Shown here: piece by piece, positions 8,961 to 17,303 of the stretch
Numbering within the stretch: the stretch's first letter is position 1
How the letters are laid out: every line of letters starts with the position of its first letter
Notes under the pieces: model-generated
Databases searched by the model: none
Seen by the model: only the letters and a program-made list of their open reading frames with translations
What the model was told of the DNA's origin: nothing
Program-made: the position numbers and the translations under genes
Assembly: GCA_910583725.1 (NCBI GenBank)
Contig: CAJTXZ010000015.1
Coordinates: 6,970 to 70,969 of the forward strand
From: an uncultured Vampirovibrio sp.
Lineage (GTDB): Bacteria > Cyanobacteriota > Vampirovibrionia > Gastranaerophilales > Gastranaerophilaceae
DNA: 64,000 nt
Direction: 5' to 3'

Positions 8961-10304
8961 TTAAGCTTGCTGATAGCTTTTTGCAAGTTTCTTAACTTTT
9001 CTAATAAGTATTGTGTTTGATATTACGCAGGCAACTATTATTCCACAGGCAAGCCCTGCCCAAAAACCGTTTAATACAATATTATATTTAAAGGCAAGCA
9101 GACTTCCAATTGGAATGCTCACAATTAGATATGCAAATGCCATTGTCCACATAATAGGTTTTGTTTCCTTTAATCCTTTAAGTGCCCCGACGCACGCACA
9201 CTGCATACCATCAAAGAATAAGAAACATAAAACTATACCAAAAACAGGCAGACAGGTTTGTATAACAATATTATCTTCTGTAAAAATTTCCAATAATTGT
9301 CTTGGAAATACGCCGTATAACACCATATTAGATGCCATATAGCCAATAATTAAAATGTATCCGGTTATTGTGTACTTCTTAATGTTTGTAATATTTTTTT
9401 CACCGTTTGCAAATCCTACCTTTATAGCTGCAGCATTTGATATTGAAAGCGGTATCATGTATGTTGTTCCGGTAAGGGTTACAATGATATTATGACAGGC
9501 AGCATAAACGGCTGAAAATTTGCCCACAAGTACAGCCGTAATATTAAACCCTAAAAATTCAAAAAACATAGCAAGAGAAATGGGCCAGCCTGTTTTAATT
9601 AAATCTTTTATATAGCTTTTATATTTACTCGCCTTGCCTCTTAAGAACGGAATACAATATATGAATAAAAATATTGCCATAAGCCACCTGACAACTAGGC
9701 TTGCAATAGCAAGACCCTTGACCCCAAGCTCTGGAAAGCCTAAATAGCCAAAAACAAGTACAATATTTAAAAATACATTTAAAAATATCGCACCGACAAC
9801 AATTAAGTTTGGAAAAACAACAATTTCATATGCTTGCAGAAATTCTTTAAATGCTACAAACAAAAGTCCTGCAAAGGTTCCCCAGCTTGAAATTTCAAGA
9901 TATTCAACCACATAAAACGATAAATCATCTGCAAGGCCCATATATGGTACCGTTGGGATTATTAATCTTATTAAGGCAAAAAATAGAAATCCTATCAAAA
10001 GCGAGTAAACGGTTGTCACCCTGAATAGATTCTTTGATGGAATCCTTTTGCCGCGAAGGTTTGACACAACAGGCGAAATGCTTGCCATAAAGCCTATTCC
10101 TGCTATTAAAAACGTCATAAAAATAGCACTTGCAATACTTATTGCAGCAAGGGTTATAGTGCTGTGACGTCCAGCAACAATCACATCGCCGACACCAATC
10201 AGCATATTGCCGACATTTCCTAAAATTATAGGAATTGATAGCGCCACCAGTTCTTTTGTATAATTTTTGTATTCTTTTATTTTGTTAATTGCAGTATTTA
10301 TCAT
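8961..10304 (-). CDS. MATE family multidrug/cation efflux transporter
   Basis: Integral inner-membrane antiporter of 447 residues with about twelve hydrophobic segments. The N-terminus ELVALSIPIILGNVGNMLIGVGDVIVAGR is typical of the MatE domain, and the second half repeats the fold (GWPISLAMFFEFLGFN). Substrate cannot be read from sequence. It begins one base after the stop of the upstream GlcD-like gene, so the two are one transcript and probably translationally coupled. No catalytic residues are expected; coupling ion unknown. Confidence 0.9.
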   Translation of the reverse strand: MINTAINKIKEYKNYTKELVALSIPIILGNVGNMLIGVGDVIVAGRHSTITLAAISIASAIFMTFLIAGIGFMASISPVVSNLRGKRIPSKNLFRVTTVYSLLIGFLFFALIRLIIPTVPYMGLADDLSFYVVEYLEISSWGTFAGLLFVAFKEFLQAYEIVVFPNLIVVGAIFLNVFLNIVLVFGYLGFPELGVKGLAIASLVVRWLMAIFLFIYCIPFLRGKASKYKSYIKDLIKTGWPISLAMFFEFLGFNITAVLVGKFSAVYAACHNIIVTLTGTTYMIPLSISNAAAIKVGFANGEKNITNIKKYTITGYILIIGYMASNMVLYGVFPRQLLEIFTEDNIVIQTCLPVFGIVLCFLFFDGMQCACVGALKGLKETKPIMWTMAFAYLIVSIPIGSLLAFKYNIVLNGFWAGLACGIIVACVISNTILIRKVKKLAKSYQQA

Positions 10305-10305
10305 C

Positions 10306-11676
10306 TTAAAACATCTTATTTGGGTTCATAATATTATCAGGGTCAAAAAGGTTCTTAATTTTTTCCATATATTTAAGTGCAACTGGCTCTAGTGCAATGT
10401 CAAGATATGGTTTCTTTTCGCTTCCTATGCCATGTTCTCCTGAAAGACTTCCATTTAAACTGATTGCAAGTCTAAACAGTTCATCCTTTAGTTTTTCAAA
10501 ATTTTCTCTTTCTTCTTTATTGTTTAAATCGAGTGCAAAATTCGGATGAATGTTACCATCCCCGGCATGGCCCATAATGCAGGTTATTATATTGTATTTT
10601 TTGCTTAATTTTTGTATACCTTCAATTAATGGCACAATTTTACTTCTGTTTACTACAACATCTTCTGTTGCAGCATTTGGTCTTAATTTTGTAACACAGG
10701 CATATGCGCTTCTTCTTGTTTTCCAAATATTTTCGTTTTCTTCTTCATTTTTGCTCTGAATTATTTTAATAGCGCCAGTTTCCTTTAATATTGAAAAAAG
10801 TTTTTCATTATCCTCTTTTATTTTTGCATTACTGCCGTCAATTTCTATGAGTAAAGCAGCTTCCTGCTCTTCAAAGAGTCCTGTCGGATTAAATTTTTCA
10901 ATTGTTTTAAGAGTATTTCTGTCGAGCAAATCTAATGTTGATGGCACAATTAGCGCATTGATTATACTATTAACGGCATATCCTGCCTTAATTATGCTGT
11001 CAAAATAACATAGTGTGACAAGCCTCTTATCAGGTTTTGGAATAAGCCTGAATGTAATTTCTGTAATTATTCCAAGCGTTCCTTCTGAGCCTGTGAATAA
11101 CTGCGTTAAATTATATCCTGTCACATTTTTTGCAACGTTTGCTCCGGTTTGTAAAATTTCTCCGGACGCAAGTACAACCTTTAAGTTTATAACATAGTCT
11201 TTTGTTGTGCCATATTTAAATGCCCTTGGGCCGCCTGATGATAGGGCTACAGCGCCCCCTGCCGTTGAAACTGCAAGATTTGAAGGGTCCGGCGGGAAAA
11301 AAAGCCCAAGCTTTTCGGCTTCATTCTGCAAATTTTTTATCGTAACATAAGGCTCAACCTTGATTGTTAAATCTTCTTTGCTTATTTCTATTATTTTATC
11401 CATAAAAGAAAGATGAACCACAATGCTTTTATTGTTTGGTTTACAGCCTGATGTATGACAGGTTGCTGCCCCTCTTGGAACAATATTTAGACTGTATTTT
11501 TTTGCAAGCTTTACAATATTCTGAACATCTTCTGTATTTTTTGGAAAAACAACGCAAAGCGGCAATGTGACCTCATCCTTTATTGGCGCAGTATCAAAGG
11601 CGTAAGGGTAAATTTCTTCTTTTTTGTATAATATCTTAATGTTTAAATCTTTAATTTTGTTAAATACTTTTTGCAT
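10306..11676 (-). CDS. FAD-linked oxidase, GlcD/D-lactate dehydrogenase family
   Basis: Flavoprotein of 456 residues of the FAD-binding PCMH type that oxidises 2-hydroxy acids such as glycolate or D-lactate. The FAD domain shows PRGAATCHTSGC and PPDPSNLAVSTAGGAVA; the C-terminal FAD-oxidase domain has GHAGDGNIHPNF and SGEHGIGSEKK. No iron-sulfur partner is next to it. The gene is followed by MATE with a one-base gap. A TATAAT box (11684-11689) sits only 7 bases from the ATG and there is no ribosome site, so the mRNA may be leaderless. Exact substrate unknown. Confidence 0.9.
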   Translation of the reverse strand: MQKVFNKIKDLNIKILYKKEEIYPYAFDTAPIKDEVTLPLCVVFPKNTEDVQNIVKLAKKYSLNIVPRGAATCHTSGCKPNNKSIVVHLSFMDKIIEISKEDLTIKVEPYVTIKNLQNEAEKLGLFFPPDPSNLAVSTAGGAVALSSGGPRAFKYGTTKDYVINLKVVLASGEILQTGANVAKNVTGYNLTQLFTGSEGTLGIITEITFRLIPKPDKRLVTLCYFDSIIKAGYAVNSIINALIVPSTLDLLDRNTLKTIEKFNPTGLFEEQEAALLIEIDGSNAKIKEDNEKLFSILKETGAIKIIQSKNEEENENIWKTRRSAYACVTKLRPNAATEDVVVNRSKIVPLIEGIQKLSKKYNIITCIMGHAGDGNIHPNFALDLNNKEERENFEKLKDELFRLAISLNGSLSGEHGIGSEKKPYLDIALEPVALKYMEKIKNLFDPDNIMNPNKMF

Positions 11677-11794
11677 AAAAAGTATTATACTTTAAACAAA
11701 ATTTCTGCGCTTTTCAAAAACACGATGATATAAAAAAGGAACATTTTTTATCACAAGTCGTCTCTTAAGAATAATGCCGTATTTGCTACTGTTG

Positions 11795-11827
11795 GCCGGA
11801 AAAAGTGCATCAGGTGCTTTTTTCGGC
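11795..11827. other. Imperfect hairpin in the gap upstream of the GlcD-like gene
   Basis: The gap 11677-12003 holds no convincing gene. It contains this inverted repeat (GCCGGAAAAAGTGC against GGTGCTTTTTTCGGC, with three G-U pairs and a 4-5-base loop) and the terminator at its right end. The role of the hairpin is unknown; it could be a weak terminator for either strand. Confidence 0.4.
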
Positions 11828-11904
11828 TTCTTTATTTGTTTATAAAATTTGAAAATACGACATTTGCTGCAACGTACAAATAATTTTCTATAATGACTGC
11901 CATA

Positions 11905-11946
11905 AAATAAAATGCCCAAAAGAAAGCAATAGCTCACTTTGGGCAT
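11905..11946 (-). terminator. Rho-independent terminator of the coiled-coil gene
   Basis: ATGCCCAAA (11912-11920) pairs perfectly with TTTGGGCAT (11938-11946) around a 17-base loop. On the minus strand the stem is followed by a T-rich run. It lies 58 bases after the stop of the gene ending at 12004. Confidence 0.7.
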
Positions 11947-12003
11947 AAATATAAACCTATTTCCCTATCCAAAATTAATTAACTGTCTTAATTAATCATT
12001 CTT

Positions 12004-12498
12004 TTATACAAGCTTAATAGCATTGTTCTTGATATCCTGGCTTACAGCCTCAGAAAGCTGCTCTTCCTCGGCCCTTGCTGCAGAAAGCTGTGTCTGAATT
12101 TGTTCCTGTTCAAGCTCAAGCTGCTGCTGCTTTGTATTTATTTCCTGCAATAATGAATCCTGTTGTGTTTGGAATATTGATTCCATATTCATTTGTTCGA
12201 ATTGATAATTTAAATTTATTTGATCCATAGCACTCTGTAAATCCATATAATCGTTAGTGCTCATAGATGTTCCGTCAGAGCTTTGATATTTTGCTCTCGC
12301 GCTGTCTAAGAAGTTTGTACGTTGGGCATTCAGTTGAGAGAGTTTTTGATTTTGTACGGCACCGAGATATCTTTGAGTGTAGGATGATTGGTTTGCCAGG
12401 GATTGCTGTTCCTGACTTATTTGAACCAGCCTGTACTCAAGGTTTGATATCCTTTGCTTTAATGCCATTTTTCTGAGCGATAATGTTACCCAGCCCAT
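12004..12498 (-). CDS. Gln-rich coiled-coil protein of unknown function
   Basis: Protein of 164 residues, almost entirely predicted helix with long Gln/Glu/Leu heptads at about 15-50 and 105-155 (for example KQQQLELEQEQIQTQL). The N-terminus MGWVTLSLRKMALKQRI is basic and mildly hydrophobic but is not a clear signal peptide. ATG start with AGGAG 11 bases upstream. It stands alone with its own terminator. I do not recognise the family. Coiled-coil content suggests a structural or secretion-accessory role, but nothing in the context confirms that. Confidence 0.7.
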   Translation of the reverse strand: MGWVTLSLRKMALKQRISNLEYRLVQISQEQQSLANQSSYTQRYLGAVQNQKLSQLNAQRTNFLDSARAKYQSSDGTSMSTNDYMDLQSAMDQINLNYQFEQMNMESIFQTQQDSLLQEINTKQQQLELEQEQIQTQLSAARAEEEQLSEAVSQDIKNNAIKLV

Positions 12499-12723
12499 AG
12501 TTGTACTCTCCTAAAGTTTTTAATCTCTCGTGTGGTGTTTTTAAAATCTCTACACTTTAATAAAAACATTCCGTTTTTAAAAATTGCCTTTTTTATTCAA
12601 CTTTATTAAGTTTTGTAACAATATATACTTTTTATGCAATTAATATATACAAAAATACTTTATATAAATGTAAGTGAAAAGTTAGTATAAACCAGGAATT
12701 TATTTAGCTTAACGGCTACGGAC

Positions 12724-12776
12724 TTTATGGAGAAAATGTATTAATCCGCCAATATAGGCGGATTTTTATTTGGAGT
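12724..12776 (+). repeat. Direct repeat copy A bounding the accessory region
   Basis: Contains TTTATGGAGAAAATG (12724-12738), ATT, a hairpin, then ATTTTTATTTGGAGT. The same two blocks occur at 19432-19482 with nearly the same spacing (38 versus 36 bases). The pair brackets the Kelch/lipase region. In this copy the segment between the blocks forms a terminator-like hairpin. Confidence 0.6.
12744..12771 (+). terminator. Terminator-like hairpin without an upstream gene on this strand
   Basis: ATCCGCC (12744-12750) and GGCGGAT (12757-12763) form a 7-bp stem with a 6-base loop followed by TTTTATTT. No coding sequence on the plus strand precedes it, so it either ends a short RNA starting near 12670 (a weak TATAAA lies nearby) or belongs to the repeat. 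Confidence 0.5.
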
Positions 12777-12865
12777 ATTCTAAACATAGTTCAACGGCGC
12801 ATTTTAATTTACGGCCGCCTTGATTACTTAACGGTATAGCTATTGTGAGATTTTGATAAAAGCCT

Positions 12866-13026
12866 GTAGGTTGGGTTTCAACCCAACATTTCTAAAATCA
12901 TCAATCCTTGAAATTTTTCATATTCCTATTCTGCGTGCGTTTTATCCTGAATACAAATAATAACAAAACAATTCTTGCATTGTTTTGTTATTATTTGTTG
13001 AGTTACGCTTCGCTAACCCAGCCTAC
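12866..13026. repeat. Palindromic repeat element, copy 1
   Basis: About 160 bases bounded by GTAGGTTGGGTTTCAACCCAACA on the left and GTTACGCTTCGCTAACCCAGCCTAC on the right, so the ends are inverted repeats. A diverged second copy in the same orientation lies at 18601-18757. The ends resemble the GTAGGTTGGGTT palindromic repeats that are common in cyanobacterial and other genomes. It looks like a non-autonomous, MITE- or REP-like element. It supplies the stop codon of the gene ending at 13013. Confidence 0.7.
12953..12998. repeat. Perfect 20-bp-arm hairpin inside the repeat element
   Basis: The arm at 12953-12972 is exactly complementary to 12979-12998 with a 6-base loop. The matching part of the second element copy is degraded, so the perfect palindrome here suggests recent origin or selection, perhaps as a bidirectional transcription stop. 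Confidence 0.75.
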
Positions 13027-13270
13027 GGACTATCTCTCTTTTTAAAATGGGACACCAAAGATTATTATCAATTTTGTTTTCAATTCTTGATAATATCCCC
13101 GTATTGTCTTGGTTTGTCACAAGCATTTGCTTTAATATTTCAAAATTATTTTTAATAATTTTATTAATAGCTTTCACTTGTGAATTGTGATAAACATACC
13201 AAACCAGAAAAATAAGTGCAGGATACCCTATGTTTTCCAATATTGGCGATAGTAAATTTAAAATGTCCAT
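13013..13270 (-). CDS. Small single-pass membrane protein, holin-like in layout
   Basis: Protein of 85 residues: a short N-terminal segment, one hydrophobic stretch (YPALIFLVWYVY at about 18-30), then a charged helical tail. Small holin-like or UviB-like proteins share this layout, but no other phage gene is nearby and the match is only architectural. I start at the ATG at 13270, which has GGAAGGAAA upstream; an earlier start adds ten poor residues. Its last codons and stop lie inside the palindromic repeat, so the C-terminus (RRLG) is probably not original. Confidence 0.55.
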   Translation of the reverse strand: MDILNLLSPILENIGYPALIFLVWYVYHNSQVKAINKIIKNNFEILKQMLVTNQDNTGILSRIENKIDNNLWCPILKREIVRRLG

Positions 13271-13349
13271 AATATTTCCTTCCTTTAACTTAGTGAACAA
13301 ATTTTTTTAAAACATAAATTCACTATAACCCTTATCACCACTGCATTTC

Positions 13350-13396
13350 AAATGAAATATTCCGGGAATTTTTCCATGCACCGTGCACTGAATTGT
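13350..13396 (+). repeat. Left 47-bp inverted repeat of the Kelch/lipase cassette
   Basis: Matches the reverse complement of 17197-17243 at 45 of 47 positions. Between the two arms lie one Kelch gene and the lipase gene. The bases just right of this arm repeat related pieces (CACTGCATAATTCAGTGCATGG, then TTCACTGCATAATG), making a small palindromic cluster up to about 13436. Confidence 0.8.
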
Positions 13397-13654
13397 TCAC
13401 TGCATAATTCAGTGCATGGTTCACTGCATAATGCCCGCACTTCTTCATTTGCAAAGCTTTTGAAGACAAGGTATAGTGAAAAGGTAAAAAATATTTTGTT
13501 CACTAAAAACAAAAACCTGAAAACAAAAATCAAAAATAAAAATAAAAAACGAAAACAAGCAATAATAAAAACACTAAAAACAATAAGAAACAGAAACAAA
13601 TAAGCCTCTAAAAATCAAAAGAAATATAATAAAAACAAAAAGGAAATATATAAA

Positions 13655-14794
13655 ATGAAAACAAAAATTAAAAAAATAATTAAAATAACAATTATAATAA
13701 TAATTACAATATCAATATTCTGTTTTATTATGAAGAACTTCTTCCCTGCTGAATGGTCTTTCATTACTCCTCATAAACAAGGCGATTTTGTGAGGGTGGG
13801 GGATACCAATAATTCTGCGAATAGTGCCAAAACACTTCTATTAGATAATGGCAATATACTTGTTGTTGGTTTTTATGGTGCAGAAATATATGATTACCAA
13901 GCTAGAAGGTTTAAACAAATTACTATTGATAAAAAATTGTTTGATGGTTTTGTAAACTTAATTGAATTGGATAATAAAACTATATTAATAACCGGGGAAC
14001 AGTATTCTTATATGTACTCACCTCAACAAGATATTTCTAAAGGTTCCGAAATGATTTTTCCAAGAAAGAATAATGCAGTGTTATTATTAAATAGCGGCAA
14101 GGTATTTGTTGTGGGTGGTATGAGTTCAGATAATAAAGCCGATTATAAAAACTTTAAGTTTACCGAATTTTATAATCCTAAAAATAATCAGTTTGAAAAA
14201 GGACCAGATTTACCTGTGGCGCTTCCGTATACTCATCAAATTATTCAACTAAGAAATTATGATATTTATGTTTTTGGCTGCACGTATGTTGATGAATACA
14301 AATGCGAAGAACGTATCTACAAACTTGTAAATAATTCTGATAAGTTTGAATATGTATCAAAGCTTCCAACCCACAGTCATGTTTTTAAGTTGAAATCTGA
14401 AAAAATGATAATGTTTTCAACCACAGATAGAAATAATGGCTCTCCACAAGTTACAATATTTAATCCTAAAACAAATGAGATAGAAAGTCATTCTTTAGAC
14501 TTACCAAATGGTTATTATGCTGAAACTATTTTACTTCCAGATGACACCCTTTTATTTATTGGTGGTTCATCAGGGTTTGGAATGAGCTTTAGGCAATATA
14601 AAATGGCAAAAATATATAACCCTGAAACAAATGAATTTAAAACACTAGAAGCAAAACCAAATTTTCCAAGAAATGGACACAGCGTGGCAACCCTTATGAG
14701 GGATGGGAATATTTTAATCATGGGTGGCAATAGAAAAAAAACCGATCCTCTTGCTGCTGAAATTTATATGTTTAACAACAAAATTGAACAATAA
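13655..14794 (+). CDS. Membrane-anchored Kelch-repeat protein
   Basis: Protein of 379 residues with a lysine-rich N-terminus and one membrane segment (about residues 6-25), then about 350 residues of Kelch-like blades (for example NSGKVFVVGGM, ETILLPDDTLLFIGGSSG, NGHSVATLMRDGNILIMGG). Kelch blades form a beta-propeller used for binding, also seen in galactose oxidase-like proteins; no catalytic centre is visible. It would be anchored with the propeller outside the cytoplasm. ATG start with AAAGGAAA. A close but broken copy begins at 17304, and two relatives lie at 40024 and 41274. The ligand is unknown. Confidence 0.75.
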   Translation: MKTKIKKIIKITIIIIITISIFCFIMKNFFPAEWSFITPHKQGDFVRVGDTNNSANSAKTLLLDNGNILVVGFYGAEIYDYQARRFKQITIDKKLFDGFVNLIELDNKTILITGEQYSYMYSPQQDISKGSEMIFPRKNNAVLLLNSGKVFVVGGMSSDNKADYKNFKFTEFYNPKNNQFEKGPDLPVALPYTHQIIQLRNYDIYVFGCTYVDEYKCEERIYKLVNNSDKFEYVSKLPTHSHVFKLKSEKMIMFSTTDRNNGSPQVTIFNPKTNEIESHSLDLPNGYYAETILLPDDTLLFIGGSSGFGMSFRQYKMAKIYNPETNEFKTLEAKPNFPRNGHSVATLMRDGNILIMGGNRKKTDPLAAEIYMFNNKIEQ

Positions 14795-14950
14795 AAGTAA
14801 AAAACATTTATAAACAATTGAATTAAACACTGTATAAATATATCAATGTAACAAAGCGTTCTTTATAGAAAGGAGAAGGTTTAATTTGGAATGCTTAAAT
14901 TTGATATGCAAAATTACACTTTATAGAAAACAAGAAAGGAAATTAAAATT

Positions 14951-17188
14951 ATGACAATTGATGTTGAATTATGTGCGATTTTATCAAAACACGTTTATGA
15001 TGATAAGAGTTGGCCAGCTGCCATACCTACTAGCTCTGGTTTTGAAATTGTATCCATAGACAAAATAAATGGTAATTTTGAAAGTATTAATAAAAACTTC
15101 TACACCTCTAATTCCGGCTGTCAAGCTGCCTTCTATTACAATGAGACAACAAATGAAGGTGTTATAGCTTATCGAGGAACCGAACCTGCAAGAGAATTCA
15201 ATAAAGATATCATGGAAGCTGATTTATGTTTTTTAACTGGTCTGGTGCCAAAACAATATCATGATGCTAAAACATTTTATGAGGCCGTAATATCAAAATA
15301 TCCAAATGCCACTATTTATATAACAGGACATTCTTTAGGTGGTGGTCTTGCACAGCTTATATGTGCTTATGCATTGAATGATAAATCAAAAATCCATAGT
15401 ACATTCACCTTCAATGCCCCTGGTGCATATGCAGTAGCAAAAACATTGAATTTTAAACAATTGACTGGTTATTTAAATGTTATTAATTACTCAATCATGA
15501 ATGATTGGTGCGGCATGTTTAATGTGCATTTGGGAGCCTTTAGATTAATACCTCCGTATCCAATTACAAAAGACCCCCTTGTTGATGCGCATTGTGCAAT
15601 ATTGGATATGGATTTCACAAAGATAAAAACATACGCACCAAATGGATTTGGCGAAGGCGAAGGTCTGTCTCTTTGGTTTTATGATTCAAAAAATATATTT
15701 AGAACTTTTAATGACTTAACAAGTGTTGGTTTAAAGGCTTTTGGTAATGCTATATCTGTAAGGGTTTCTAAAAAATCTCTTGAAAATGCAATAAATATAT
15801 TGAGAAGCAATCCTGATCTCATTCAACACGAATTCAAATATGAAACTATGAATCAATCCTACATCCTGGGGCTTCCTAATGAAGAAAACACAATCAAAGG
15901 TTCTAAAGATAATGAAATAATCTATGGCGGAAATAAAACTGATTTAATGTCAGGTGGAGCTGGCAACGACACCCTCCATGGCTTCGAAGGAAATGACACC
16001 CTAAGAGGTGGCACGTGCAATGACATCCTATACGCAGGTTCTGGCAACGACACCATATACGGCGATACCGGTAATGATGAATTGTATGTAGATACTGGGA
16101 ATAACAGACTATATGGCGGCTCCGGCAATGATAATCTTCATGATGGCCCTGGTAAAAATTATTTATCAGGCGGAACAGGTTACGATATATATATCACAGG
16201 AAGACGGTTCGGGCAAAGTACAATAGGAGATTCAGATGGTATAGGCGCCATTCAATATGATGGTATTTTCTTAAACAGGGCAACAAGACTTCCAAATGAA
16301 GAATACAAATGGAGAGATGATTATGGCAACATATTCCAATATATATCTCCAAACCTTATCATCAATAACAAAATTACCGTTCAAAGTTTTAAAAACTGTG
16401 ATCTAGGTATTTATTTATACAAAGAAGATGGAACCCCAGAACCCACTATCCCCGGCGGAAATAACTCAGGCGAAGGCGATGACGGAGGAAACGAAGGTAG
16501 CGAAGGCGGAAGCGGAGAAGGTGGTTCAGGAGGCGGCGATGGCTCCGTAATAGGTTCAGGCAAAGGTACAGGTGAATCAAACTATGATCATGATGATGAA
16601 GGTAATCTAATCGAAGAAGAAAACCCTAAAGAAGGTGAAGATGTTCCACCAATAGGCGGACAAATCGGTCCTCAAAAACCCAACGGCGGCGTTGGTGATG
16701 TCCCTGATAAAGCTGGTCCCGCCAACACCCAACCCGTCGACCCCCTAATCTTCGACCTTGATTTCAACAACATAATCTCTCTATCAAAACCCGAAAATGG
16801 AAGAAACTTTGACATTGATAATGATGGCATAGCACAAAAAGTTGCTTGGATAAATTCAGGTGATGCAATCCTTGTATACGATAGAAACAATAACGGAACA
16901 ATAGACAACGGATTAGAACTATTCGGAGATAACACATTACTTGAAAACGGAGAATACGCTAAATCAGGAATAGAAGCATTAGCTGAATTTGATACAGACA
17001 AAGACGGCAAAATCACTATAACTGACCTTAAATTCTCTGACCTCAAACTCCTAAAATCCGATAATACAACAATAACTTTAGAAGAAGCAGGAATAAAAGA
17101 AATACACCTATCCTATACAACAGTAAACAAAACAGATAACAACGGCAATAAACAAATCAAAGAAGCTAAATTCATAACAATTAACTAA
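14951..17188 (+). CDS. Class 3 lipase with RTX calcium-binding repeats
   Basis: Protein of 745 residues. Residues 1-220 are a lipase class 3 alpha/beta-hydrolase: oxyanion motif YRGTEP near 74, nucleophile elbow GHSLGGG with Ser128, plausible acid Asp185 and base His214. Residues about 315-415 hold RTX nonapeptides (GGAGNDTL, GFEGNDTLRGG, GSGNDTIYG) that fold on calcium. A Gly/Glu/Ser-rich linker follows (about 497-556), then a domain with EF-hand-like loops DIDNDGIAQ, DRNNNGTIDNG and DTDKDGKITITD. There is no N-terminal signal; RTX proteins normally leave by type I secretion, whose genes are not in this window. ATG start with GAAAGGAAA. Confidence 0.87.
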   Translation: MTIDVELCAILSKHVYDDKSWPAAIPTSSGFEIVSIDKINGNFESINKNFYTSNSGCQAAFYYNETTNEGVIAYRGTEPAREFNKDIMEADLCFLTGLVPKQYHDAKTFYEAVISKYPNATIYITGHSLGGGLAQLICAYALNDKSKIHSTFTFNAPGAYAVAKTLNFKQLTGYLNVINYSIMNDWCGMFNVHLGAFRLIPPYPITKDPLVDAHCAILDMDFTKIKTYAPNGFGEGEGLSLWFYDSKNIFRTFNDLTSVGLKAFGNAISVRVSKKSLENAINILRSNPDLIQHEFKYETMNQSYILGLPNEENTIKGSKDNEIIYGGNKTDLMSGGAGNDTLHGFEGNDTLRGGTCNDILYAGSGNDTIYGDTGNDELYVDTGNNRLYGGSGNDNLHDGPGKNYLSGGTGYDIYITGRRFGQSTIGDSDGIGAIQYDGIFLNRATRLPNEEYKWRDDYGNIFQYISPNLIINNKITVQSFKNCDLGIYLYKEDGTPEPTIPGGNNSGEGDDGGNEGSEGGSGEGGSGGGDGSVIGSGKGTGESNYDHDDEGNLIEEENPKEGEDVPPIGGQIGPQKPNGGVGDVPDKAGPANTQPVDPLIFDLDFNNIISLSKPENGRNFDIDNDGIAQKVAWINSGDAILVYDRNNNGTIDNGLELFGDNTLLENGEYAKSGIEALAEFDTDKDGKITITDLKFSDLKLLKSDNTTITLEEAGIKEIHLSYTTVNKTDNNGNKQIKEAKFITIN

Positions 17189-17196
17189 CATTTTGC

Positions 17197-17243
17197 ACAA
17201 TTCAGTGCACGGTGCATGGAATAATTCCTGGAATATTTCATTT
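17197..17243 (-). repeat. Right 47-bp inverted repeat of the Kelch/lipase cassette
   Basis: Reverse complement of 13350-13396 with two mismatches. It begins 9 bases after the lipase stop codon. The arms are 3.8 kb apart and point toward each other. Confidence 0.8.
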
Positions 17244-17303
17244 TAATTAAATAAGATAGAAAATAAAAAACAAAAAACAAAAGCAGGGGAGAAACTAAAT
17301 AAG

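Noticed and set aside
11692..11946. 84-codon minus-strand reading frame
   Set aside because: Its ATG lies inside the terminator stem of the preceding gene, it spans a second hairpin, and the protein has no recognisable pattern.
13013..13270. Prophage remnant based on the holin-like protein
   Set aside because: No other phage gene is nearby; a single small membrane protein is not enough.
13348..13603. Two overlapping 83-codon reading frames on opposite strands
   Set aside because: They cover the inverted-repeat arm and an A-rich low-complexity stretch; neither has a ribosome site or sensible composition.
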